A stretch of DNA of 64,000 bases from Phaeosaccion multiseriatum. Its lineage: Eukaryota > Ochrophyta, other classes. Shown piece by piece: positions 23,001 to 33,819 of the stretch. Location of the stretch: NCBI GenBank assembly GCA_965112735.1, contig OZ218965.1, forward strand, positions 186,001-250,000, read 5' to 3'. The notes below the pieces were generated by a model. That model was given only the letters and a program-made list of their open reading frames with translations. It was not told the origin of the DNA and did no database searches. The position numbers and the translations under genes were made by a program. Every line of letters begins with the position of its first letter. Position 1 is the stretch's first letter.

Positions 23001-26000
23001 CTGGTTTGGAGTCCGCCGGACGATTTGGAAGGCGCTGAGCTAAAGCCGTTCCTTGAAATGCTCCGGCACGGCGCTTCGAAGTCCACGGCGCTCCTTGTAG
23101 CGAATCAATGCGACCGGTGGGAGGAGGCTCAGGGCGATTTGAAGGCACACTGTGGGCGTATGCACGCGCATGTGAAGGAGGAGCTGCGGGAGGGGCGCAT
23201 AGCGTTGGGGGAAGAAGTACACATGACGAGCTGCAAGGAGGAGGAAGGGCGGCGGGAGAAGGAGCTGAACGTGTTGGTGGAGACGTTAATGGGCCTAGGC
23301 CAGACGTTCGTAATGGGTCCCTTGCTCGAGAAAGCAGTGACCCTGGTGGGCGACATGGCAGAGAAGCACATCTTCCTGACAATGAGTGAAGTGGAAGAAG
23401 CCTGGAAGGTGAAGCTGCAGGAGGACGGAGTCGAAGACGAGGACAAGGAGCTCGCGGATGTGATGTTCCAGTGCGGAGTCAAAATGCTGTAAGTACGGGG
23501 GGGCTTCGGGGCGAGTGCGTGCGGAATTGAGCGCGCCTATGGGCTGGGTATGGTTAAGACTCTCAAGGTTTTGTTGGCGTGATGACGGTTCGGAACAAGG
23601 CCAAAGCTTATATATTGAGCCCGAGGCAAGAGGGAACGTAAGCACCCGTGGGGGGCGGGGGTAGCTACATCGCTTTCCCGTGCCTCTCTCATTGTATGTA
23701 TCTCTCGGTGGCGTGCAGGGAAAGGAACGGAAGACTTGTGGTGGCTGGAGACGTGGAGAAAGGTGCAGCCGTTGTTCTTACGGAGGCGGCCTTGTTTTCC
23801 CAGTTGATCAGTCCGCTCCTGACTCCGGCCGGTGACATCATTACCGACGGTGGTGAAGTGCTACTGGGTCGCAACAAGGTGTGTGTGTGTGCGTGTGCTT
23901 GAGGGAGATGGCAAAGAAAGAGAGGAATCAATAGAAGTTGGCCAGAGTTTAGTGATGTTGTGTCGTCCGTCTGACATGCCTCCCCCCTTGTCCACACGTT
24001 TCTCTCTGTTTGCCTCCATCTGCCTTATCCTCTGCATTGTGCTTTATTTGTGCCCCCCACCGAAGGGACTTCTGACACCCGCACTGAAGCCGAAGCGACA
24101 AGTGGACGGCGCCTATGGACTTGAACTGGACAGGAATGCTGCCAACAAACTCAAGAAGGATGGGGTGCTGACGAGTGGTTTTGCCGGATCGGTCTGGAAC
24201 GCTGTTCTTGTTCGTCACGGGGGGGGCGGGGGAAGGACTTTCGACCAACAACACGTGAGGGCTCTGCTGGGAAGGTTGGTGGACCTGGGCATCATTTTTG
24301 AGAAGGCTGAGCACGATAACGCCCCGGGAGGGGTCAATGGTGGTGGCACTGCTGCCAAGGAGCAAGAGCTCCAATTCGTGGTCTCCCTCCGCATGCCAGA
24401 TGCGATGGACAGCTCGAACGAGCGAGCGCAGAAATTAAAAAAAGCGGCAGATGATATCAGTCAGAATATGAAGGAAGGAGAGTACTTGAAGCAGGTGTCC
24501 CTCAAGCTGGAGCGCCCCCCTTCCCCCGGGACCATTGCCAGGCTGGTGTCTACTCTCTCCACCAAGGGACTCGGTGAGGTGGCGGTTGGCTGGAGGCAAG
24601 GGGCGTTGTTCGTCGATGCCCAACAAGCGTACATGGCCTTCGTCAGCTATGACTGGACGGAGCAACGCTTGTACCTGAAGGTGGCTGGTCAGTGGGAAGA
24701 AGGGGAGAAGCAGGTGAGGAAGAGGAAAGGGCGTCATATGCGTGGCCTGATGTACTCACCGTGCCGTCACTCTGACTCTCCAAGTTTTGCTTTTCCTCGT
24801 TTTTATTTGCACTTCGTCAACACTGCATCCACCAAGTGCGACTCTTTCCCGACCGTTGCGATGGGCATGCTGCTCCGGCACACGGTCCGCCATCTCTCCT
24901 CCCACAAGTGCTCGTGGAAAGAAGTGTACGTGACCAAGGATCCCCTGAACGAAAAGTGGGGGCCGCTCTGTGAGGTAAGAGAGAGGAGGGGGGGGTTGTT
25001 GGTTGTACACACCTTGCTTGTTTAGTTAACAGTTGTCGAGGCTTCTCTCGTGCCGGATAAGTGTTGCTCTCAGCTTGCGTGCGGCTCACATACATCATAA
25101 CCTGTGTGTTTTGGGACGGAACAGGGAGACCTTCAGGAATTCGGGTGTGTGCTGGATCCATCGCGGAAAGCTGATGCAGGCACAAACGAGCGGGGCCTGC
25201 TGTCTGAATATGATGTCGAGCGGCTGATCGCTACACCCGTCTTGAGCCCCCGGTGGGCGCCGCCGACTCTGGCCACGAAGTGCTTCAGAGGCGAGTGGAA
25301 GACTGTGTGCGACAAGTTTGAAGGGGAGGCTTTCGTTACACTCCGGACTTGTGTGAAAGGTTTCGAGAAATACCAGGTACGAGGCTCAGTAGGTCTGTGT
25401 TGACGACTTTGCTCTCCGGGCAAAGCTTTGTGTTCTGATGCCGACGAATTCCTCTTGTCCCTCTCTTGTCTCAAAGGAATCCCTGCAGAAGGCGCGAGAC
25501 GGGCTTCCCAACGTCGAGACTATTGAAATGAGCGACGGTAAGGGGTACCAAGTCTTCTTGAGCCACGCCGGGCCGGAGAAGCGGGGCATTGTGTATCTGC
25601 TTCACAGATGTCTGTGGCAGAGAGGAATTCCGACTTTCTTGGACGAGGAAAGCCTGCAGGCAGGAGACCGCGCCGACCACAAGATGCTCCACGTTGCCCG
25701 CACCGCCCCGATTGGCGTGGTTGTGCTGAGTCCGTCTTTTGTGTGCCGAGAGTGGCCTCTTGAGGAGATGCAAATCTTCATGGACAGGGCGGAGGAGGAG
25801 GAAGCGGCGCTGGTGCCGCTATTCTTCGGGCTGACGGTTGAGGAATGCTGGGACACGGGCAAATTAGAAGATAACCATCCCGGCGTGAAGAAGACATGGG
25901 GAGAGTGGAGCAAAGGGGAGGGAGGGGATTGGGATTGGCTTGAGAAGGACAAGTTCAAGACAGCGGACGAGCTTGCGAAGGACCTGCTGGGGCGTGTGGG

Positions 26001-26109
26001 TACACACACGGGTCTCCGCGATGACCACCAAGAAGATCTGTTTGCTTTCGCCAAAAGAGTGGCGAACAAGGTGGAAAGGGTATTGACGACGTTACATTCC
26101 AAGTCGTAA
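20094..26109 (+). CDS. LRR-Roc-COR-TIR receptor-like protein, gene 1
   Basis: Exons: 20094-20274; LRR exons 20515-20586, 20664-20735, 20813-20884, 20978-21163 (two LRRs plus an exonised intron), 21231-21302, 21388-21459, 21537-21608, 21685-21756, 21833-21904, 21981-22052, 22134-22205; then 22392-22623, 22799-23488, 23719-23878, 24066-24974, 25125-25376, 25477-26109; 1320 residues. Residues 1-60 are an LRR N-cap (ATSGSAWPDKAGW), followed by 12 LRRs of 24 residues (xIPxELGxLxxLxxLxLxxNxLTG). Roc GTPase: GPTTVGKT (432-439), switch DCGGQQDY (from 485), NQCD (about 542). COR follows (about 690-1030), then about 100 unassigned residues, then TIR (about 1132-1265) with YQVFLSHAG and W1203-PLEEM, which places Glu1207 at the catalytic position of NAD-cleaving TIRs. 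It is probably a cytosolic sensor/signalling protein; no signal peptide or membrane segment is seen. Immune function is inferred. Confidence 0.85.
20515..22205 (+). repeat. Tandem LRR exon-intron units of gene 1
   Basis: Twelve units of a 72-nt exon plus an about 77-nt intron; successive exon starts are 149, 149, 165, 114, 139, 157, 149, 148, 148, 148 and 153 bp apart. Introns share gtgagtggtacgcacacccg, then cgtccctttcacttgatatg and a tcccatccgcag acceptor. The exons are symmetric (phase 1-1), so units can be added or lost without frameshift. Confidence 0.95.
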
Positions 26110-26849
26110 CCCTAAGCACTCTTTGTCTGCTTACTCCCCAGCCACCCTCACTCAGAGAGAGAGAGAGAGGCGCCAAAGCTTTTTACGGGCAGAACGAGAG
26201 TAAAATATATTGAAACAATGCCTCGGGTTTCCGATTGGGCATGAACGAGTGGCCTACTCCACAGTCCCCCCTTAACACCTGTTGAGGGTATCCACCTTGT
26301 ACGAAGGATCTTAAATCACTCCTTCTGCTTCTGTGTAAGACGGACAGGCAAGCCCCCCCCCCCTCCCCTCCCCTCCCCTCTCGAGTCTCTCGCGTCTTCC
26401 GCCGCTCTGCTCGGCAAGCGAGTGAGCGGTAGCGCTATTTTGTATTCTGCACATGCTGGAGAGCATAAGGACCGCCATCGTCGTGTTCAGGCCCTTGCTG
26501 CTTCTGTTGTATCACCACCTGCTGCTACTGCTGCTGCTGCTGCTGTATCACCAACTGCCATCGTCGTGCCCAAGGCTCTTGATGAGGCGTCCGAGGCCAA
26601 AGCCGCAAAAGCGCCGCAGCAACACACCGAGTGTCCCCTGAGCCTGCCCCTGACCTTGACCTTGACCCTGACCCTGACCTGGAGCATGGGCCTGACCCTG
26701 ACCCTGACCCTGACCTTGACCCTGACCCTGACCCTGGCCCTGACCCCGAGCATGAGCCTGGCCCTGAGCATGAGCCTGGCCCTGACGTTGACCCTTGGGC
26801 CCTGACGTTGGCCCTTTGGCCCTGACGTTGGCCCTTGGGCCCTGATCGC
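26110..26849. other. 3' flank of gene 1 with dispersed element and CCTGACC repeat
   Basis: A/T-rich sequence (taaaatatattgaaac, 26200-26216) probably belongs to the 3' UTR. It is followed by one copy of a dispersed element (26287-26587) and by a CCCTGA hexamer-type repeat (26643-26840). No gene start is seen. Confidence 0.6.
26287..26587. repeat. Dispersed about 300-bp element, copy 1
   Basis: Begins ggtatccaccttgtacgaag and includes tgtaagacggacaggcaagc, ggcaagcgagtgagcggtag, tgcacatgctggagagca, then CTG triplets and GTATCACCAACTG. Other copies are at 31964, 40777, 46498 and, lacking the first 30 bp, at 54222. It has no coding capacity or known transposon ends. Confidence 0.8.
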
Positions 26850-26939
26850 TCAGATACGCTCCAGGGGCTTGATGCCGAGCAGCTCGAAGCATGTGCCCAT
26901 GGCTCGCTTCGTGGCTTGGCACAGCAGGAGGCGCCCGTT
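26850..26939 (-). pseudogene. Isolated C-terminal exon of arginyl-tRNA synthetase, copy 1
   Basis: After an acceptor-like ggtgatacag, the minus strand reads NGRLLLCQATKRAMGTCFE, then LLGIKPLERI and a stop. This is the C-terminal helix of the anticodon-binding (DALR) domain of class I arginyl-tRNA synthetase. No other ArgRS exon lies upstream on this strand; kinase exons in the opposite sense take its place. It is a gene fragment carried by the segmental duplications. Confidence 0.65.
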
Positions 26940-27120
26940 CTGTATCACCAACACGGGAGCGTGGGGGGTGGGGGTGTCAGGACAGCGGGTAGGGGGTTTC
27001 AGGACAGTGGGTGGGAGGTGCCCATTTCGTATCACCGACGGGACAGGGCCATGCATACAGCAGCAGTTGGTGATACAGCGTCAGAGACATTGTGTCACAG
27101 GCATTATCTTAGAGTCAGTC

Positions 27121-27360
27121 TAGCACCCACAGCAAGTGCCCCACTCAATCCCTCACATACTCACTCACTCACGGACTTAATCACCCACCCACTCACCCAC
27201 CCACTCACTAGTAACTGACTGACTCACTCACTCACTTCCTCACTGCCTCACTTACTCACTCACTGCCTCACTCACGCACGCACTCACTCCCTCACGCACG
27301 TACTCACTCAATCACTCACGCAATCACTCACTCACGCACGTACTCACTCACTCACTCACG
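27121..27360. repeat. CACT/CACG tetranucleotide repeat
   Basis: Degenerate CTCACTCACT and CTCACGCACG runs upstream of the first exon of the kinase fragment. The same tract is at 41611-41850 and 55030-55165. Confidence 0.85.
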
Positions 27361-27626
27361 TCCACTGCCATCCACTGCCATCCCTCCCTCTCCGGGCGAT
27401 GGGGCGCTCTCTCGTTTGTTCTGCTCCTGCCCCTTGCCATCCGCTGCCATCCTCCCTCTCTGACCCCCCAACGCCCCTGCTCTCCCCCCCCTCCTGTCCT
27501 CAGCTGGACCCCGACATGCTCAAGATGTCGTTTCCCGAGTGGAAGCTTTACCTCAAGACGTGCCCCAACAACGATGCCGGCAACAGGACTAGGCTCGAGA
27601 GCGGCTTCATGATCGAAATTGCACAG

Positions 27627-27835
27627 GTCAGTCAGTCAGTCGGTCAGTCGGTCAGTCAGTCAGTCAGTCAGTCAGTCAGTCAGTCAGTCAGTCAGTCAGT
27701 CAGTCAGTCAGTCAGTCAGTCAGTCAGTCAGTCAGTCAGTCAGTCAGTCAGTCAGTCAGTCGGTCGGTCAGCCAGTAAGTCAGTCAGTTCTCGAGTCTGT
27801 CAGTCAGTCAGTGAATCAGTCAGTCAGTGAGTCAA
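27627..27835. repeat. CAGT tetranucleotide tract in kinase fragment copy 1
   Basis: Near-perfect GTCA repeats directly abut the splice donor (cag|gtcagtcagtc), so the donor itself is part of the repeat. The homologous tract at 42117-42360 is about 50 bp longer. It translates as an SQSV polymer that is not a real protein. Confidence 0.95.
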
Positions 27836-28019
27836 TCTGTCAATACGTTGGTCAGCCAGCGCTGTCAGTAGCGCAGTCAGTGACACGCCTCCCTGTCCTG
27901 ACACATTGCTCTGTACCCGCTGTCCTGACACCTTGCATTGTACCCGCTGTCCTGACACCTTGCATTGTACCCGCTGTCCTGACACCTTACACTGTATCCG
28001 CTGACCCCAAGCTTGACCC

Positions 28020-28094
28020 CGTGACATTGACATTGACATTGACATTGACATTGACATTGACATTGACATTGACATTGACATTGACATTGACATT
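28020..28094. repeat. TGACAT hexamer repeat
   Basis: Twelve copies of (ATTGAC)n in the intron before exon 28129. The same hexamer occupies the homologous intron at 1728-1800, 42562-42636 and 55678-55775. Confidence 0.95.
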
Positions 28095-29006
28095 GCCGCT
28101 CTCTACCCCCTGCCTCGTGCGTGCTCAGGAGGTGGCTATGGAGAGGCAGAAGAACGTGTGGGTCGATGGCAGCCTACGGGATGCAGAGCGGTATGAGGTG
28201 CGTGCGTGCGTGCGTGCGTGCGTGCGTGTGTGTGTGTGTGGGGTCGCCTGGGATGAGGGCTGCGCACTCACCCCGCCACAGGGGGAGGGAAAGATGGACA
28301 TGCAGGTAGAGAAAGAGAGAGGGAGAGAAAGAGAGCGAGAGAGAGAGAGCGAGAGAGCGAGAGAGAAAGAAAGAGAGAGAGAGAGAGAGAGAGCCAGAGA
28401 GAGAGAGAAAGAAAGAGAGCCAGAGAGAGAGAGAAAGAAAGAGAGAGAGAGAGAGAGAGCCTTCCGTCTGCAGACAGAAGCGCATTGGCCCCTTCTGACA
28501 GAGCGTGAGTATGTGCGTGTGTGTGTATGTGTGTGTGTGTATTTGTGCCCGCGCAGATCGTGTTCCGACAGATCCGCTTGAAGCGCCCCCACTACCGCAT
28601 CGCCATTCTCTACGTGTTCGCCGACCGCGAGTGTGTGTTTCGAAGGGCCAAGGAGCGCGGCGAGCAGACGGGCCGTTTCGTGCCCGAGGAGGACATCGAG
28701 GACTCGCTGCAGAAGGTGCCCCTCACCGTAGAGAAGCTCATGCACAAGGTGAGTGAAACTGTCGGCAGCAGCGGGGCGGGCAGGGCCATGCACGGGTGGG
28801 GTTGTTTGGGTATACACAGGTTGGGCATACACAGGTTGGGCATACACAGGTTGGGCCACCGAGGAGTGATAAGCACTATAGGGGGAGAGTAAGCCCTTCC
28901 CACCAAAGCCCTTCCCGCCAAAGCTCTTACCGCCATGACCCTTCCTGCCGTGACGTTTCATGACGTATGTCTCTGTCGCTCCACTGCCGAATGCCGCGCC
29001 CGCGGG

Positions 29007-29053
<47 letters not shown>

Positions 29054-29512
29054 TTGTGTGTATGCGTGTGTGTGCGTGTGTGTGTGTGTGTGCGTGTGTG
29101 TGTGTGTGCATGCGCAGGTGGGCTTCGTGGCGTGGATCGAGAACTCGGAGAATAAGGACACGTCCACCTCGGACCCCAAGCTCGTCAAGTACATGGAGAG
29201 CGAGAGCCCAGACCAGAGTACAGACCAGAGCAGCCAGCCGGGCAGTGACACGCGGCAGAGCGCAGGCAGACAGGTGCGGGGGGGGGCGCCGCGAGAGGGG
29301 TCAGTCAATCAGTCAGTCAGTCAGTCAGTCAGTCAGTCAGTCAGTCAGTCAGTCAGTCAGTCAGTCAGTCAGTCAGTCAGTCAGTCAGTCAGTCAGTCAA
29401 GTCTCTCAGTCAGTCAATCAGTCTGTCAGTCAGTCAGTCAGTCAGTATCAGTCAGTCAGTCAGTCAATCAGTGAAGTCAGTCAATCAGTGAAGTCAGTCA
29501 GTCAGTCAGTCA

Positions 29513-29551
<39 letters not shown>

Positions 29552-29588
29552 AGTCAGTCAGGCCCTCAGTCAGTCAGTCAGTCAGTCA

Positions 29589-29623
<35 letters not shown>

Positions 29624-31673
29624 AGTCAGTCAGGCCCTCAGTCAGTCAGTCAGTCAGTCAGTCAGCCAGTCAGTCAGTCAATCAATCTGTCAGTCAGTCA
29701 GTCCCTGAGTTCCTCAGTACCGTCATGCGTGCTCTGCTGTGCTCTGATGAAGTGTACTCTCTCCCTCTCTATATCAGAAGCCTCCCCCACCCCCCCCCCC
29801 CTCTCTTCCTCTCCCTTTCTCTCTCCTTCTCCTCACGCCCCCCCCCTTGTGTGTGTCCACCGTCTTCCTCTCGCGGCAGTGGGTGATGAACGAGAGGGGC
29901 AGCTGGGAGGAGATTTCGGACCGATTTGCCATACTCGCGGAGCTCGATCAGGTGAGAAGTGGTACAGCGCAATAAGCTAATGAGTGTCTGGCCGTGGCCC
30001 CCAGTAGCTACTAAGGGTTGGAAAGGGAAAAAGGGATACCCAGTGAGCACTAAGGGGCATTTATTGACTTAATTGTCAGCACCAAGGGAGGCACAGGGGG
30101 GTCCTGACACGAGGCACCAGGGTGTGGGGGAGGGGGGTGTCCTCGGTGAACCTTCTCAGCACGTGCTGCTCGGGAGGGAGGTTGACCAAATTCCTCTTTT
30201 TGGTGCTGGTGTCAGCTCTCTCATGCCCATACACATGTTTCTGCTCCGTGAAACGCTGGTTGGTGTCAGGACCCGGCCACATGGCGGTGGTGGCTGAAGG
30301 AGCAAGTGGCCAAGAACGACGTCGTGGTGTTCGGCAAGAGCTACTGCTCCTTCAGGTTTGTGCTCTCGTTGTTGGCCATTCGGCACTCCTTGTGGAGAAG
30401 GTCTTTTCCTCTCGCCTGGCTGCCTCCTGATCTCGTCCTCCTCAAGTCCTCCTTAGTATCTGTGCCCACCACCCTTACTCCCACTCCCTCCTCTCGACGC
30501 CCCCCCTCCCTGTCGCAGCAACCGCTTGTTGGACTTGTTGCACAACCTTAAGGTGGAGTTCACTGTGGTGCAGGTGAGAGCTTCTCGGGAGGGGCAGGCA
30601 GGCAAGCGAATGGGGAGATAGGGAGCGACAATGTAGAGAGAGAGAGCCCTTGGGATCGATGCAACAGATGACAACTGTCTGGACCACCAACGCCTCTCTT
30701 CCGGCCGTGGGGTGCCATCGTCTTCGCTCACACGCCTGAATAGTTCTCTCTCTTTCTGCCTTACTCATGTGTCTCTCTATCCCTCTCTGTCTGCCTCTCT
30801 GTTTGTCACTCTCTCTCTCCTTCTCTCGTCCGCTCTCTTTTGGCAGTTCGACGAGCTCCCCGGGGGGGGTGTCCCCCTGCAGCTCGAGCTCACCAAGATG
30901 ACTGGCATCGCCACAGGTAAGGCATATGGGTCATCGGTGCTAAGGCATATGGGCCATCAGTGCTAAGGCATATGGGCCATCGGTGCCCCCCGAGGCCCGA
31001 TGAAAGGAGAGGGTGTCCGGTGTGTGGTGTCGAACCCCCCCCCCTGACGCTCCCTCCTCCCTCCTCCCCCCTCTCTTGTCCAGTGCCCCAGCTCTTCAGC
31101 CACGGGCGCTGTTTGGGCGGCTGCAGCTCCTGTTTCGCGTTGCACGAGAAGGGTCTTCTCGAGCTCGCACTCAGCGGACCCCTCACAGCGCAAAGCCCTC
31201 CACAGGAGGGAAGTGGGGGGGGGGGGGGTGGTGAGGAGGAAGCTCAGACTGAGGCAAAGAAAGTCCATCAGCAGCTCCCCCTCTCCAAGCCGCAGTCACG
31301 AGAACCTCGCTCTTCTTGCGAGCAGTCCTTCCGTAGAGGCGCTGATGGGGGTGGGGGCGGCAGGAGGGGCAAGGGCATTGCATGGGTCAGGGGCAGGGGC
31401 ACCCACCGGGGGACCGACGCAGGAAGGGAGGCGGGCAACAGTGGGGCCGTACGGGGGGGAGACGAAGCAGTGGGTGGTACAGCAGTTGGGCATACAGCAC
31501 CTCTCAATGGACAACGACGAGAGCCTCCTTCCGAGCGGGGAGCGCTTGGAGACGCCGCAGCAGGGGAAGCACGAGAGTGTCGTCCCCAGCGGCGACAGGC
31601 GTATAGGCAGGCAGTCCAGCGGGAGGTGTATGGGCCGGGGTGGTCATCAGCTGCAGTGCCTGCCGCCCGTTAA

Positions 31674-33819
31674 GGAGGAACGGCCGGCAGGTCAGCGAAC
31701 GCCCACCCCCGTAAGCCAACAAACGCCCTCCTCCCCAGTAAGCCAACAAACGCCCTCAGGTCAACCCACCAGCTCGGACGAGGCCCGGCCCAAGTGAGGG
31801 CCCAAGAATCAATAGTAAAAAGGAGGTTGGGAAGTCTCGAGCAGAGGCGTATGGGCATATTAGAGCAGAGGCGTATGGGCATGGCGGAGCCGTGGGGCGC
31901 GGACGGCGGCCTTGGTCGCGCGGGCTCAGGCGAAGGGGGTGGGGGATGTGTAGATAAGCGAACTGGTATCCACCTTGTATGAAGGATCTTAAATCAAAAA
32001 TCAAAGAGAACGAACACATTCAAACTGAACTACTCCTTCTGTGTAAGACGGACAGGCAAGCCCCCCTCCCCTCTCGAGTCTCTCGCGTCTCTCGCGTCTT
32101 CCGCCGCTCTGTTCGGCAAGCGAGTGAGCGGTAGCGCTATTTTGTATTTTGCACATGCTGGAGAGCAGGAGGACCGCCATCCTCGTGTTCAGGGCCCTTG
32201 CTGCTTCTGGTTTATCACCACCTGCTGCCACTGCTGCTGTATCACCAAGTGCTGCTTCTGTTGTATCACCAACTGCTGCTGCTGCTGCTGCTGCTGTTGA
32301 ATGCTGCGCATCCGAGAGTACCCTGGCCGCCAACGTTGTCGCTGCGCCGAGGGCTACGGAGAGGCCGGGTGTGTGCAGTGCGAAGTCGCTCGGGTCCTGG
32401 CCTGTATCTGTAGTGCCCCCTTTGCGACATTGATATCGGCGTCATCGACATTGATATCGGCATCATCGACATTGATATCGGCATCATCGACATTGATATC
32501 GGCATCTCTGGCCCTCGCCACTGCGCTGCTGGGGACCTGTACTGCCCCCTTTGCGGCGCATCACCTTCCACTCCCCCCCCCGCTACATCCTTGTAAGCCG
32601 AAAAGGGGGAACAGCTGATGTGTGTCGTCCATCTTGTCCTTCCTGCATGTCTGTGTCTAGGAGGTCGAGCAGCACCTCCAGCACCCCGACTCGCTGCCGC
32701 AGCGCCCTGCCGTCAAATCGCTGATGACCCTGCGCTTCCCCTTCTGCTCAACTTCCCCCTAGGGGTTTGGCCACATCTCACTGCCGGCCTGCTCGTCCAG
32801 AAAAGCATGATGAACTACAGCCAGTCGCCCTCTCGTCGAGCAGAAAGTCTTTGATCCTTCTATTCATAATCAAGGCAGCGTGCTCATCGACGCTCTGGTG
32901 GCTCTCCCCGGTGACTGCCTTCTGCCTTGCAGCTGCGAGCTGACCCTTCGAGAAACCCTTTCACCCTCTGCATCGCACCTCTGCGTCCACCCCACTACTG
33001 CTGGGGCGTCGTTCCTGGCGCCAGCAACGACTTGCTCTCGTGCGTGGCCGGTGACGCGCTTATCCTCCAGCACCTCATCTATCCTGGCTGGCCGGGTCCA
33101 TGTGCAGGGCAGCGAGACCTCCACCTGGGGTGGCGTACAGCTCGCAAGCCACCCAACGACCGCATCACCCGCGTACGAGGGCCCGCCACTGGACCTCTGT
33201 ACCCACAGCCTTTACCACTGCCGCCTTCCCCGCAGCCCAGACCCTCCGACTCTCTGCCTCAGCACAGGGGAGGGGTAAGCCAGGCCGCCCCGCAGCGCCC
33301 GAAACGTGGAATACGCCCTATCCGGGAGCTTGGCCTGCGCCGCTGCCTTCTTCTCGTTCGCCGACGCCTCTGGCTGCTCCCAGCCAGATGCGGGCTCAAT
33401 GCCCTGTGCCAGCTGCAAGCTTGGAGGGGTGACAGCAGTGCTTCCCTTGTGCATGCTGAGGGCGATTGCAAGATTCTCCTGCGCTATCACGCCTCGCCTC
33501 CGCCTGTCGAGCCGACGCACAATGTGCTCCTCCAATCAATGCCGGCTTCGTAAACGTGGCCCGCCTCCTTCCGTTTTTCCTCCCCGCTGCCTGTCTTTCA
33601 TCTCCCCGAGAGTAATCCCGTTCGCACCAGCCTTGTTAGCAATAATGCTTCTCTATCTGTCTCACCCTTTTTTTTCCCGCGTCACGGTCACGTCCATTTG
33701 TGAACTTCATGGATTCAAAGCTCGCTCACTTTTTATGCTGACGTATCCTGACGCCGTGCAGACTAAACACTGAGACCAGGGCGAGCTTTTATCAGTGTTT
33801 GCGTGTTACGAAGGTTACG
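31674..33819. other. Region between kinase fragment copy 1 and gene 2, no recognised gene
   Basis: Contains the alternative-frame tail of the fragment to 31797, dispersed element copy 2 (31964-32320), and a CATTGATATCGG(C) repeat (32426-32503). It also contains open frames on both strands at 32880-33773, for example minus 33535 downward starting MEEHIVRRLDRRRRG and plus 33306-33773. None shows a motif I recognise. The last 150 bp (T-rich from 33660, conserved in gene 3) should hold the promoter of gene 2; the 26 bp before the ATG match those of gene 1 except one base. Confidence 0.5.
31964..32320. repeat. Dispersed about 300-bp element, copy 2
   Basis: Same order of blocks as copy 1 (gtatccaccttgtatgaagg, gacggacaggcaagcccc, tgcacatgctggagagca) with small substitutions and longer CTG runs. 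It lies downstream of the kinase fragment rather than a TIR gene. Confidence 0.8.

Larger units (their letters stand above)
27504..31673 (+). pseudogene. 5'-truncated kinase-glutaredoxin copy 1
   Basis: Exons 27504-27626, 28129-28197, 28557-28748, 29118-29273, 29880-29951, 30270-30355, 30519-30573, 30847-30916, 31084-31673. It matches the gene at 63-4102 exon by exon but starts at LDPDMLK: the first four exons, including the Walker A loop and the microexon, are missing, so no kinase activity is expected. It shows the glutaredoxin part complete: VVVFGKSYCSFSNRLLDLL, KVEFTVVQFDELPGG, TGIATVPQLF, GRCLGGCSSC. CSFS is a monothiol-type (CxxS) site, and TVPQLF holds the cis-proline. A 14-G run (31215-31228) puts the tail into a different frame from copy 2. 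Splice sites look intact, so transcription from a new promoter is possible. Confidence 0.75.

Noticed and set aside
27619-28581. Long plus-strand open frame with SQSVSQSV polymer and several similar frames (29118-29980, 42109-42372, 44024-44509)
   Set aside because: These are translations of the CAGT tetranucleotide tract in introns, joined to partial exons of the kinase fragment in other frames.
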